From Crambe crambe (Eukaryota; Porifera; Demospongiae; Poecilosclerida; Crambeidae): DNA of 64,000 nucleotides. Every line of letters begins with the position of its first letter. The stretch's first letter is position 1. Under the pieces are notes generated by a model that was given only the letters and a program-made list of their open reading frames with translations, was not told the origin of the DNA and made no database searches. The stretch lies in the NCBI GenBank assembly GCA_963924555.1, contig OZ004595.1:5264599-5328598 (forward strand), written 5' to 3'. The position numbers were made by a program, and so were the translations under genes. Shown in pieces: positions 13,090-24,983 of the stretch.

Positions 13090-14689
13090 TTACAAATTAC
13101 CTAGAGCTAGCTATGTAGGTAGCTATAGGGTGTAGTTCTTGGATAGATATCACAATATTATATTCTTCCTTCTCTGCTTCAAGTACCCCGCAAATCATTA
13201 TGAGCACCTATAAAACAATAATTATGTGAGGTCCAAATGTTATCTTTGTTATGATTATGCAGTACCATAGTAACTGTCTGAAAATGGATGAACACAGCTT
13301 CACACCAGTTTGGAACATGTCGACTCGAGTAGCTCCCTGTTAATAATCACATACATAGCTAAACTGCTGGTCATAATGGAGGCAAAGTTAGGGCACTTGT
13401 TATAGGAAGGTTATGTCTGGTAGCAGCCATTAAACATCATCACTGTTATCAGAAGAAATATGTCATCCTTCCAATGAGAATATTAACAGCAACACTATAC
13501 ACCACACTCAAGTATTGGTGGAGCATCAGGACCCTTACCATCGGGACTCTGATGAAATACCAATCAATAGTGAAGTACTTACTGATGAAATTCATACATA
13601 AAACTCTTCTTGAAAACTATTATAGCTAACAGGTTTAGCTGGCTGAAGACAGCTGGATTGAAGCATTAGTTGTAGCTGGTTGAAGCATTAATTGGAAAAT
13701 TAACTGTAGCCGGCTGAAGCATTAGTTGGAAAATAAACTGTTGCCAATTGGTGAAGCATAGCTGGCCATGGATAAAATCAGTCCTCATAACACATTCATT
13801 TGGCATCCTCTGATTGAATGTCAGAGTATTGATTTGAAACAAACACAATATTTATAATACGTATCACATGATAGTTTGACAATAGTAGGGGAAAACCAAA
13901 TCTATAATATTGAAACTTGTGCATAACTTGTACAAATAAATCACATGATCAAAAGAATGCAAAGCCACCAATAGGAAAGTTAACTGTTGTTATGAAGTAT
14001 GTAGGCACAAATTAAACATAGTAAGTATTGGGTCTTGAATACAAGTTGTGATAACCAAAGTGCATGCTAGCTAGCAATACAACTTTAGACTGAACTCAAC
14101 AATGACACACACAACACTATCATTACAGCTCATAATTACGTCAGGAAGTGACACAAAAAATAACAAAAATACTTGCATGCTTTAATTAGAACAAGTTTAA
14201 TATTAGTCAGTCAATGGATGAACACAGTTTCATAGATCTTTAACAAGATATCAGCTTTGAACATGTCCAGCTTTTATGCACTTGTAGCTCCCTGTTGATA
14301 GTCACATTCAATCGTTATCCAAACCCTTAAAAATAACTAGTAACATACATAGGTACTGATAGATGGTCATAATGGAGTGGGGGACTTGGATGCTTCCTCT
14401 TTCTTACTGTTAGGAAGGTTATGTCTGGTAGCAGCCATTTGACATCATCATCATCACTGCTATCAGAAGAAATATGTCATCCTTCCAATGAGAATGTTAA
14501 CAGCAACCAATGGGAAGACCTGTCAGTGTGAACAACAATACATAATACTCAATATTGATGGATCAGGCACGTACTTACCATCAGGACTCTTCTACCAAAA
14601 GTTAAAACACCAGCTGAAACTGATGGAAGTTATAACTGGCAGGATGAAATTCACTGAACTGTAGTTGGATGGCTGGACAATTTCATAGT

Positions 14690-15285
14690 TGGTTGGTTGG
14701 AAGTATTATAGTCGATTGGTCGAAGCATTAATTGGAAGATCAACTGTACCCAAGATTAACTGTAACCTGTTAATTCAAAGATTAACTGTAGCCTGTCAAT
14801 TAGAAGATTAACTGTAGCCGGTTAATTAGAAGATTAACTGTAGCCGGTTGGTTGGAGCATCAATTGGAAGATCAACTGCAGCCGGTTGGTTGGAGCATCA
14901 ATTGGAAGATCAACTGCAGCCGATTGGTTGGAGCATCAATTGGAAGATCAACTGTAGCCGGTTGGTTGGAGCATCAATTGGAAGATCAACTGCAGCCGGT
15001 TGGTTGGAGCATTAATTAGAAGATTAACTGTAGCCGGTTGGTTGGAGCATCAATTGGAAGATCAACTGCAGCCAGTTGGTTGGAGCATCAATTGGAAGAT
15101 CAACTGCAGCCAGTTGGTTGGAGCATCAATTGGAAGATCAACTGCAGCCGGTTGGTTGGACCATTAATTAGAAGATTAACTGTAGTCAGTTTGTTGGAGC
15201 ATTAACTGTAGCTCGGTTGGTTGGAGCATTAATTAGAAGATTAAATGTAGCTGGTTGGTTGGAGCATTATTAGAAGATTAACTTG
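14690..15285. repeat. 38-bp minisatellite
   Basis: Tandem units of about 38 bp, e.g. GGTTGGTTGGAGCATCAATT followed by GGAAGATCAACTGCAGCC. Two variants (CATCAATTGGAAGATCAACTG and the CATTAATTAGAAGATTAACTG type) alternate. The same motif recurs, diverged, in other spacers (about 2.3, 3.0, 13.7, 22.2 and 31.7 kb, and inverted at 42.2 kb), so it is a dispersed family of the cluster that has expanded here. Confidence 0.9.
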
Positions 15286-16240
15286 TGACTTTGAGATTAT
15301 GAAAGGATGACACGAGGCATTGTGAGTTGATTATGTAGATGGCCTTTCAGATAGTAGTCAGTAACTTGTGGAGGTCAGAGATGCTACTGGAGGGTTCATC
15401 TTTAGACCACATGGGAAAAGGGAAAACAAACAGAAGGTGATTTAGTTAATCACATGAGCCTCATTGGTCATTTAACTCACCACTATAATACGTAGCTATG
15501 CATACACCACTAGGTAAACATAATGTTAAGTTCTCATGGACAGTCAGTCACATGACTATACCTACATGATAACAATGCACATAATGAGTCTACAATACAT
15601 TATATAACACATCATGACTTACCTTGGCCAGGTCAGGTGTCAAGTAGAAAGGTGCTGTGATGATAAAAGCTGGGGAGATAGCTGGGTTAAATGCTGACTG
15701 GACTGTTTAATAGTAAAGTATGTATAACTGAATAAAGAGATGATACACTTTAGGAATGGGATGGGGGAAAATGCTGAGAGAGAAACATGTTGAGATGATA
15801 CAGAGCAGAGGATACATGTTATGTAGAGCAGATGACAAAAACATGCAGGAGAAAGAAAAGAGAGTAAAGAATACTAAGATCAAGAATAGCTTGAGGAAAG
15901 AGATCTATAAACTAAGAGCGAGAGACAGAGAGAGTTGGCAGAAATGATGTCATACTGATAGGAGTGTATAAGAAAATAAAAGAGAGAGTGAAGAGATAGC
16001 TATGAACAAGGCCCAAAGGAAAGAGTACGTAAATAGGTAGAGGATTGGTATGTGTAGGGAGTTGGAAGATAACAAGGAAGTGGGAATGATGGTAAACACA
16101 AATTTGAGGTTGATGATCTACCACAATACATAAACAAACTCTAAAATAAGTAAACATAGAAAGAAGTGGAGTCAATAGGAAGTAAAAAATGGAGATAATA
16201 ATATACTGCAAAATATCAGACATCACCTCCTATTACGTAG

Positions 16241-19200
16241 CTAGACATACTGAAACAGTGAGATTTTTCTGAGTTTCTGGGACAACTGATCATAAGTGGA
16301 AGAGGGCCCTTCCTTGGAGGTCCACTTCTTCAACATGGAGGGAGCTTGGACTTGTTGGGACTGCCCCTCCCCCTCTGTCTTCACCTCATCAATCTCTTCA
16401 CTCGTCAGGGAGAGGAGGGAGGCCAGGGACGGCCATTTGGGCCCAACCACTTTAGCAAGCAAATCCAGGAAGTCATCATCTGGTGTGGAATCATGTCCAT
16501 CAGGGTCAAGCAACTTCTTCTGGAGCTCAATATGAACACCTGCAAAGAGAGCAGTACATAGTACCTATGTAGCCAAATCTTCACATACATTCTATTTAGC
16601 TCACAAGAAGCATGCAGCCTTGGAGCATGAGGAGGTGGTCATTGTTCTATACTCAACCGGAATGTTAGAGATGACTAGTTCCCCCATTAGCTAAGAGCAG
16701 CTGTCAATCTAAATCTAATATTATGTAACTAGGTTATTATTCACTCACTGTGTTCTTCCTCAATCTCATTTGCAGTGGCATTTTTGCCTATCTCCTTCAG
16801 TGCTTCTACGAGATGCCACCAGCATGGAGGGTCCAAGGAGGAGCTCATCCATGCCCTCACCACTTCCCTTGTTCTCCGATCTGCATCACTAGGGTGGTTT
16901 GATTCTATGGCCTCAAGAACTCCTTGGGGGATTTTGAGGTGGAGACCAAGGTCAAATAGAGGTTTAACTATGTCTTTAAGGTAATGGAGGACTGAGCCAA
17001 AATCAATAGGAAACAAGTTGTCCCAATGAGTGAGTTTACGCATGCATGTCAGCTTTGAACGCTCCATGTACTTTTTCCCTGAAACGCTGAGAACCACCTC
17101 CCTATCCTTTGGAGATATAAGTGCCATTTCTACATCTTTCATGGGAAACAAATGATCTTCATGAAGGTTATATGATTGACCAATCACATCTAAAAGATAA
17201 AACTCAGGTTTGGTGGAGTGGCAGAACTCTGCCTTTGCCTCCATCACACAACAGATTATATCATTAAAGACACTAATACAAATCTCTGTTCTATCCTTAA
17301 CACTCTTAGTGATGACAACAATTCCCTTACTGTCATCTACCAAATCAACCATACACTCCACCCCCTTCTCACTCAACCAGTGCACCCCAGTCTTCCACAT
17401 GGTGCAAAACCTACCAATATGTTCATTACAGTGAATGAGTGTTTGATGTTGTCTATCAGGATGGGAGAGGGCAAATCTGAAAACCATTCTGAGGAGAAGG
17501 ACATGAAGGAAACGTGGGGGGAAGTAGTCATTAGGATCAGTGCATGAAGCAAACCAACCAATGCTGTAACTATTATCGGGAGGAGTTCTCCATGACACCT
17601 CACTCTTGTCTCCTAAAATGAGAGCTGGAAAGAACAGAAGAGATTGGGCCCCAAGAGAATAGTGTGATATGGAAGAGAAAACTACCACATCTCTTTGTTT
17701 AATTTCTTGGCAGTACTGAAGTCGAATAAGGATTTCCTTTGTGCAATATTCAGGCAAGATCTTTAGTAGAAGATTTTCAGGAATAACACCGATATCAAGT
17801 GATAATATACTTTCAAGTTTACACATATCCTTTAAATTTTGAACTCCATCTGAAGAAAATAAAGCTTTGTGTACTATGTTGGTAAGTTTTGAAATGTTCA
17901 ATACTATGTGAGGGTTACTCTCGTCAGCTTTCTCTCCCACTAATAATAAAATTCCCACCTCATGGAGTTTATGTAGATAGGGTATGAGTGTTTCAGTTTT
18001 GTTTGGTAACTGTACCCCAGTGTCCTCTATGTGGGACACTATGGTCTCTACAGAGCAAGCAACGACATTATTAAAATCCTTTTCTAGCAACCCTAAAAGT
18101 ATACTTGCTTCAATTGTTAGTTCGTAGCGCTCAGATTTGCTGGTCATGCTTGTGATTTTTTTCTGGAGTCTACCTTTCTCTTTGGATCCAGGCTTGCGGC
18201 AATCAAATGTAAAATACCCCATATACTGAACAAGTGTATGTGATTCAGAAATATCTTTGTGGAATTGTGCAAATCTTTCTCTGCATTTTGTTACCACTTC
18301 TTTAGTGACTGAATCAGAGTGGCTACCAACTACAATGAGGAAAGGCTTTTCACTGAATTTCTGGTGTTGTATGAATGAAAACCAATAATGCAGCAATTTC
18401 TCTGTGGTCATCACATCCATCCTTAAATCAGCTACAACAATGAATATGTTGTCACCTTTTCTTGAGGAAGCAAGATTCTCAAGGATGGCAGCATGTGAGG
18501 AGTAATACTCAGGGTCTCCAGCAAAGTCATAGAACATGACTCTCCCATAGTGTTTACTGACATGGATACTGGGGATTATACCGGCAGTGTGGAGAGGCAC
18601 TACAGATTCAGACACTTTCCGTAGAAAATCAAAGAAACCCTCTCTTCTAAGTGACTCTATGAGAGTGCTCTTCCCTGCACCAGGGTTACCAATGACAAAT
18701 ACCCTAGTCATGCGTTGTGCACCTGAATACTTTTTTTTAGCATGTTTTTGCATGATGCCATAATTGACCAGTATTTTATCTTGGTTTTGTTTTATATATT
18801 GGTCTAATACTAATCTTGCATCACCAGTTGCTAGGTCAATAGGAGTCATTCCAGAAGCATTTCTTATCAGGATAGGAGCATCATGCTGTAACAGAGTCTT
18901 AATACATTCATTATGGCCACGTACTGAAGAGATATGAAGAGGAGTGTTACCATCCTCATCAACGATCAAGGGAGACATGAATTTACAAAGTGTCTTTGTG
19001 AGATTAAAGTGTCCATTATGACATGCTGAATGTAGCAATGAGTAGCCATTACCACCTCTAATGTTAATATCACAACCAAACTTGTCAATTAGTAACGATG
19101 TTATCTTTTCATCCCCACTCAATGCTGCTACATGGAGTGGCATGTCATTCTCGTCATCCCTTGCATTGATGTCAGCATTGTAGTCACATATAAGAGACTG

Positions 19201-20994
19201 AACTAAACTAATATTACCTCCTCTACATGCTTCGTGTAGCAAGGATCTCCCTAAACCACCTCTGACGTTGATATCACAACTAAATTCATTGATAAGAGAC
19301 AATGCAACCTCTTCCTTCCCATTCAATGCTGCTACATGGAGGGGTGTGTTATCACTATCATCCCTAGCATTGATATCAGCATGGTAGTCATGTATAAGGG
19401 ATTGAACTGAAATAAGATTACCTCTTTCACATGATTCATGTAGGAGGAATTTACCACTGACATTAATATCACAGCCAAACTCATTAATTAGGGACAATGC
19501 AACTTCGTTTTCCCCATAAATTATTGCTACATGGAGTGGTGTGTAATATTCATCATCCAAGATATTGATATCAGCATCGTGGTCATTTATTAATGATCGA
19601 ACTAAACTAACATTACCTCCTCTGCATGCTTGATGGAGTAAAGATCTACCTGAAGAACCCCTGACATTAATATCACACCCAAACTCATTTACTAAGGAAA
19701 ATACAAGCTGTTCTTTCCCATTTAATGTTGCCACATGGAGTGGTGTATTATTATAATCATCCATGACATTAATATCAGCATTGTAGTCTGTTATTAAGGA
19801 TTGGACCAAATTAAAATCACCTTTTTCACATGCTACGTGTAGCAAGGATTTACCAAAAACACCTTTATCATTAATATCACAACCAAATTCATTGATCAGA
19901 CATAGAATAACCTCTTTATTCCCATTTAATACAGCCAAATGGAGTGGTGTGTCATTGTAATCATCCATAGCATTAATATCAGCATTGTAATCACGTATTA
20001 GGGATTGAACTAAATAAGTATCACCTCTTTTACATGCTTGATGTAGCGAGGTTCTACCTGCAGCACCTTTGACATTAATATCATAGCCAAATTCATTGAT
20101 CAGACATAAAATAACCTCTTTTTTCCCATTTAATACAGCCACATGGAGTGGTGTGTCATCGTAATCATCCATAGCATTAGTATCAGCATTGTAATCACGT
20201 ATTAGGGATCGAACTAAATAAGGATCACCTCTTTTACATGCTTGATGTAGCAAGGTTCTACCTGCAGCACCTTTGACATTAATACCACAACCAAATACAT
20301 GAATAAGAGAGAATACTATATTTTTTCTTCCATTCAATACTGCTACATGGAGTGGTGTATTATTTTCATCATCCCTAGCATTGACATCAGCATTGTGGTC
20401 ATTTATCAGGGATGCAACTAGATTAACATTACCACTTTCACATACTTTATGCAATAAGGATCTACCTGAAGCACCCCTCACATTAATATCACAACCATGC
20501 TCATTTATTAAATACAATGTAACCTCTTCTTGCCCATTGAATGCTGCCACATGTAGTGCTGTATCATTATTATCATCCCTAGCATTAATATCGACATTGT
20601 GGTCACGTATCAGGGACTGAACTAGACTAACATTACCTCCAGCACATGCATAATGAAGAACTGTTCTATTTTTATTATCTTTTACATTTAGAGGACAAAG
20701 GTGATCAGTCACTAGACTGACTGCAACATCTTCCCATCCATACAAACATGCAGTCATTATTGGTATGCAACCATTCTTATCCTTAAAAGATATACAAGCA
20801 TTGGACTCAGCTATCATCATCTTAACTATATCTAAATGACCTGCAGCACAAGCATAATGGAGTGGAGTCTGCCCATTGGAATCAATACAGTCTACATTAA
20901 ACCTGTAACTTTCCAGAAATCTTCTGACTTGAAAACCATACTTGGCAGCTAGATGAAGGGGAGTGACATCAGTGACTGAGGTGGATGTAGCCAT
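16241..20994 (-). CDS. Gene C: ankyrin–Roc–COR–double death-fold protein (1514 aa)
   Basis: Two exons: 20994-16749 and 16539-16241, with the same phase-1 intron as the paralogues (donor GTGAGT, acceptor TTTGCAG). MATST class: ATG 20994 begins MATSTSVTDVTPLHLAAK. This is the shortest complete member, with about 21 ankyrin repeats. The P-loop GNPGAGKST lies near residue 767 and the DFAGDPEYY switch near 819; COR-like, first death-fold and exon-2 death-fold segments follow. The first ankyrin repeat is two codons shorter than in D (KYGFQVRRFLES). The effector half resembles gene B more than D/E: both B and C end exon 1 with EEEHS, against EKEHS in D/E. No frameshift or lost motif is seen, so the gene looks functional. 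Ligand unknown. Confidence 0.85.
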
Positions 20995-21175
20995 TATCTG
21001 TATGCACAGATGAATAGTATTAATATGCTACTGTAGTGTAACACTGAGCAAGACAGCAGATAATTTCACAGCAATTTTTTTTTTAATCAAATGGAACACT
21101 TCCGGTAAATTTTCACATCCATCATGCTCACATCATTTAAAAATGAGATTTAGCTACAAATTTTAATTCTATATA

Positions 21176-21510
21176 GACCTCACTCGTGCAGTTATTGTAC
21201 CAAGTGGCAACAACTTACAAAAGAAAACACATGAGCCAATGATGAGATGTACGTAGCCCTTGGTAGCAGTTGACATGTGAAGAAGAAGACTGTCTTGTCT
21301 GGTATTGTTATGAACTACCACACTTGCTATTAATATCAGTGTGTATCATGTGATTCCCTTTCTACTAACCTATGCTCCATTGTCAGTACAGAAACATAAT
21401 ATTAATTGCAAAATGTTATTCCCATTTTGGTGAGGTGAGTATCTGGAGCCTTAAATAGAACAATGCAATACTCAACAGTAGCTGCACATTAGGAAATTAA
21501 GTTGTATGTG
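21176..21510 (-). promoter_or_regulatory. Conserved 5' flank block of MATST-class genes (putative control region)
   Basis: A block with landmarks GTTATTGTACCAAGTGGCAA and CCTTAAATAGAACAATGCAA lies roughly 200-500 bp upstream of the start codon. It recurs at about 1,360-1,680 (gene A) and 30,696-31,040 (gene D), and in part at 41,760-41,870 (pseudogene F). Conservation may simply reflect duplication. No core promoter motif is convincing, so a regulatory role is inference only. Confidence 0.3.
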
Positions 21511-21696
21511 TCAGACATCACGATGTTGTAAGGATAAGAAGAATTGGGAAATCACACATATCAGCTAGTGTCATCAAATTATGCACTTGCTGCATGGCTT
21601 GTCTTGCAAGACAGCTGCTTACTGGCCTGGTTTTTTCCCCCTCTCCCAGCCTCCTGAATTCCAAGGTGGTTTGAAATTACACCTCAAACAGCTAAT

Positions 21697-21838
21697 GAAC
21701 AAACAAACAAACAAACAACCAAACAAACAAACAAACAAACAAACAAACAAACAAACAAACAAACAAACAAACAAACAAACAAACAAACAGACCGACAGAC
21801 AGACAGATAAACAAACAAACAAACAGAAAACAAATAAA
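21697..21838. repeat. (AAAC)n run ending in (GACA)n
   Basis: About 140 bp of AAAC tetranucleotides with a short GACAGACA interruption. Shorter homologous runs occur at 31,217-31,322 and 42,063-42,107, so its length differs between the duplicated spacers. Confidence 0.95.
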
Positions 21839-22696
21839 CTAGTGATCATTAGAGAGTTCGTGGCCATAAAAATAATTAGCAGATTTGCACATACTCATTA
21901 ATTAACAGCTGTTAACAGCAAATCTGCACTGAAGTGACTGGGATGCACTAGGTTGTAATGATTCATGATGTTCATGATAAATATCTGTGAAGTTATAGAC
22001 CCCAAATCAAAAGAACTGACAAAGTTGTGGTTGTCCCTTATCATCAACTATAGAGACAATTGCCGGAATTATACAATAAAGCTGGATCAATAGCTGGAAT
22101 TTGCTGAATGGTTGGAGTATTCCTAAATGTCACTAATATAAAATAGACAGTTTGTATGGTGCTGTAGCCAAGTTGATTGAAGCATTAATTAGAATACCTA
22201 GTTGGAATAGTCAGAGCATTAATTAAAAAATTAATTGTAGTCAGTTGGTTGGAGCATTAATTAGAAGAGTAACTGTAGCCGGTAGGTTGGAGCATTAATT
22301 AGAATATTAACTGTAGCTGGTTGATTAAAGCATGTAGCGGTTGATTGATGGTTAACTGTAGCAAGGTTGGTGGGAGCATTATTGCCTTGTTCCCAGACCT
22401 TATTTTCAAGCCTGGGAATGAGGCTAGCTAGGACCATTAATGGAGTGGGATTGATAGTAAACAAACTTTGAGGCTACCACATTACCAGGAAATAATCACC
22501 TTCATGAAAATTAATTGTTATATTAAAATTGAATAAATCTTGTACTCGCTCAGTTGTGAGTTTTACAGACCATTACATTCTAGGCACATAAAAAGAATTA
22601 GCTATAGGAGGTACAGGTGGTCACTATTTACAAGATGATTCACTAGATACACAAAATGTTAAGTACAGAATTAAAGTATTAGAAATTACAGTTAAT

Positions 22697-22698
22697 TC

Positions 22699-22739
<41 letters not shown>

Positions 22740-22740
22740 T
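22697..22740. repeat. (CTTT)n microsatellite
   Basis: Pure CTTT run. Homologous runs sit at 32,187-32,232, at 42,721-42,760 (with a T interruption) and, more diverged, near 2,509-2,550, always at the same place in the spacer. Confidence 0.95.
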
Positions 22741-24983
22741 TCCTCTTTGAGCACCTGTAAAACAATAGTGTGTGAGGTGAATTTTATTTATTTCTTCATT
22801 ATTACCATGGTAAAAATGTAGATGGACACTGCTTCACAAATATCATCAGTTTGGGGGAAAAACTCCTTTCTTGGGGGATATAAGGTAGTAGCCATTAACA
22901 CCTTCAATGTAATCAGAAGAAGTATAATGTCATCCTGTCAGAGTCTGTGAATAACAATACATTTCTGATGGATCATGCACACATATTGATATCATCACCC
23001 CCTTACCATCGAGTATATATAGTGGGATTCAGTGATGCTAGAGAGAAGAATCTGCTGAAACAATCCATGGTAATTGTAGCTCATGTATTGTGGCTAAATT
23101 AACAGTTGCTGGATAAAACTGTGGCTGGATGCTTGAAGAATAGCAGCTATATCTGGTTGCTTGGAGCTTTATTTGGAAAATTAACTGCAGCTGCTTAATT
23201 GGTGGGATGTAGCAAGTTGCTTGGAGCATTAATCACAAACTGTAGTCAGTTGATTGGAGCAACTTTATAGCCGGTAAGTAGGAGCATAAATTTGAAGTGG
23301 GAATATTAGTTAATATGTACATTAGCATAATTATGTAACTGTAGCTGATTGCTAAGAAATTAAAGGTTGTGCTTATAGCCTAGGTATGTTGAGGATTTAT
23401 TACAAATATCGGTAGCTATCCTCCTACTAATGTTGGTAGCTTGAGTTTCATTAGAATGTTGATGTGAATTAAAGCTAGCTGGAAATTATAATACACATTA
23501 ATGAATATCACATAATAGCTATATCATTTATTTCCTTACCATGCATATCCTCTGATGAAGGAGGTGATTGTTGTATTAACTGTAGCTGAAAAAAAATTCC
23601 TGTAGCAATCACTGTATAGCTAAGCTGAGTGGTGACTGGATGGATGACGAAATTAACTGCAGCTGGATTATTACACATGGTTGAGCTTAGCTATAATTTT
23701 CCTTTAGAGTATATCCACAATACACAATTATACTTATCACACATTATCACAATCCCTTACCAACAGCTTCTGATGAAGTTGAATATGTTTAAAGGAGGCG
23801 ATAGGACTATTACTCATAGCTGGGATGCTTGTGTAGATCATAGATAATCTATGCTTGGATGAATTACAGTGACACAGATCTGATTTTTCACGATAAGTCA
23901 CAATAAGTCAAAGACCATGTTGGAGGGTATCTTTAGACCTACAGGATTAGACATGGGAAAGGGGGAACAAACAGAAGGTGGTTACTGATCACATGAGTCT
24001 CAGTGGTCATTTAACTTACCACTAAAATAGCTAACACTACTACCCATAGGAATATATACTGATAGTCATGATAGATAATGCCTGGACAGTCAGTCACATG
24101 ACTACACCTACATGATAACAATGCACATAATGAGTCTACAATACATTATATAACACATCATGACTTACTTTGGTCAGGTCAGGTGTCAAGTAGAAAGATG
24201 CTGTAATGATTATTGTACAGGATAAAAGCTGAGGAGATAGCTGGTTAAAAGCTGACTGGACTGTTTAATTGTAAAGTAAGTACAACTGAATAAAGAGATG
24301 ATACAATTTACAGGCAGAGGAATGGGGTGGGGGAAATGCTGAGAGAGCAAGAAAAAGAGTTGATAAATTCTTAAGGGAGAATGAAAGGGAAGGAAAGAGA
24401 TAAAAGAGTGTACGGACATGAGAGAAAGAAGCTGATCGATACAGCAAGAGGTGACATCTCTGAATCAAATGGAGGATTGGTATGTAGAGCAGACAAGGAG
24501 AAAGAAAGGAAAAAGAGAGTGGAGAGATAGCTACGAGATCGGAAGAAATAATGTCATACTGATAATGTAAAAGAGAGAGAGAGAAATAATTACAAGAAGA
24601 AGGCCATAAAGAATAAGTACAAGAAATGGAAAAAAAAAGTATATGGAAGTGGGAATGATGGTAAACACACATAAGAGCCAAATGAGAGAGAGAGTTGGCA
24701 GAAATGATGTCTTACTGATAGGAGCGTATAGGACAATAAAAGAGAGAGTGAAGAGCAAATGGGTAGAGGATTGGTATGTGTAGGGAGTTGGAAGATAACA
24801 AGGAAGTGGGAATGATGGTAAACACAAATTTGAGGTTGATAATCTACCACAATACATAAACAAACTCTAAAGGAAGTAAACATAGAAAGAAGTGGATGCA
24901 ATAGGAAGTAAAAATATATCACAAATGAAGTTTACAAGACAATAATAATATACTGCAAATATCAGACATCACCTCCTTATTAG

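Larger units (their letters stand above)
11452..16240. other. Spacer between genes C and B
   Basis: No gene recognised. The first 200 bp share the MASST-class 5' flank with gene E and relic G. The remainder holds a hairpin-rich stretch at about 12,360-12,490 (ACACCTTAGAT and its complement around a 12-nt loop), a CpG-rich MITE-like element (12,725-13,089) and a 38-bp minisatellite (about 14,690-15,285). A further splice-like cassette has its donor at 15,617-15,622: on the minus strand CACCTTTCTACTTGACACCT begins a 32-nt stretch bounded by ATCACAG and GTAAGT. The ORF at 11,953-12,336 is spacer sequence repeated near other genes and lacks recognisable domains. Confidence 0.6.
20995..24983. other. 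Spacer between genes D and C (copy 1 of duplicated spacer)
   Basis: No gene recognised. Nearly identical to 30,346-34,514, apart from a MITE present only there, different tetranucleotide lengths and a few small indels. Contents: 5' flank of C, an (AAAC)n run at about 21,697-21,838, minisatellite-like motifs at 22,190-22,340, a (CTTT)n run at about 22,697-22,740, and minus-strand splice-like cassettes with donors at about 23,537-23,542, 23,757-23,762 and 24,162-24,167. ORFs in the AAAC run and the AG-rich tract (24,210-24,920) are low-complexity products. Confidence 0.65.

Noticed and set aside
21581-21901. Plus- and minus-strand ORFs rich in NKQT or CLFV over the AAAC run
   Set aside because: Product of a 4-bp repeat read in all frames; length differs in the duplicate spacer.
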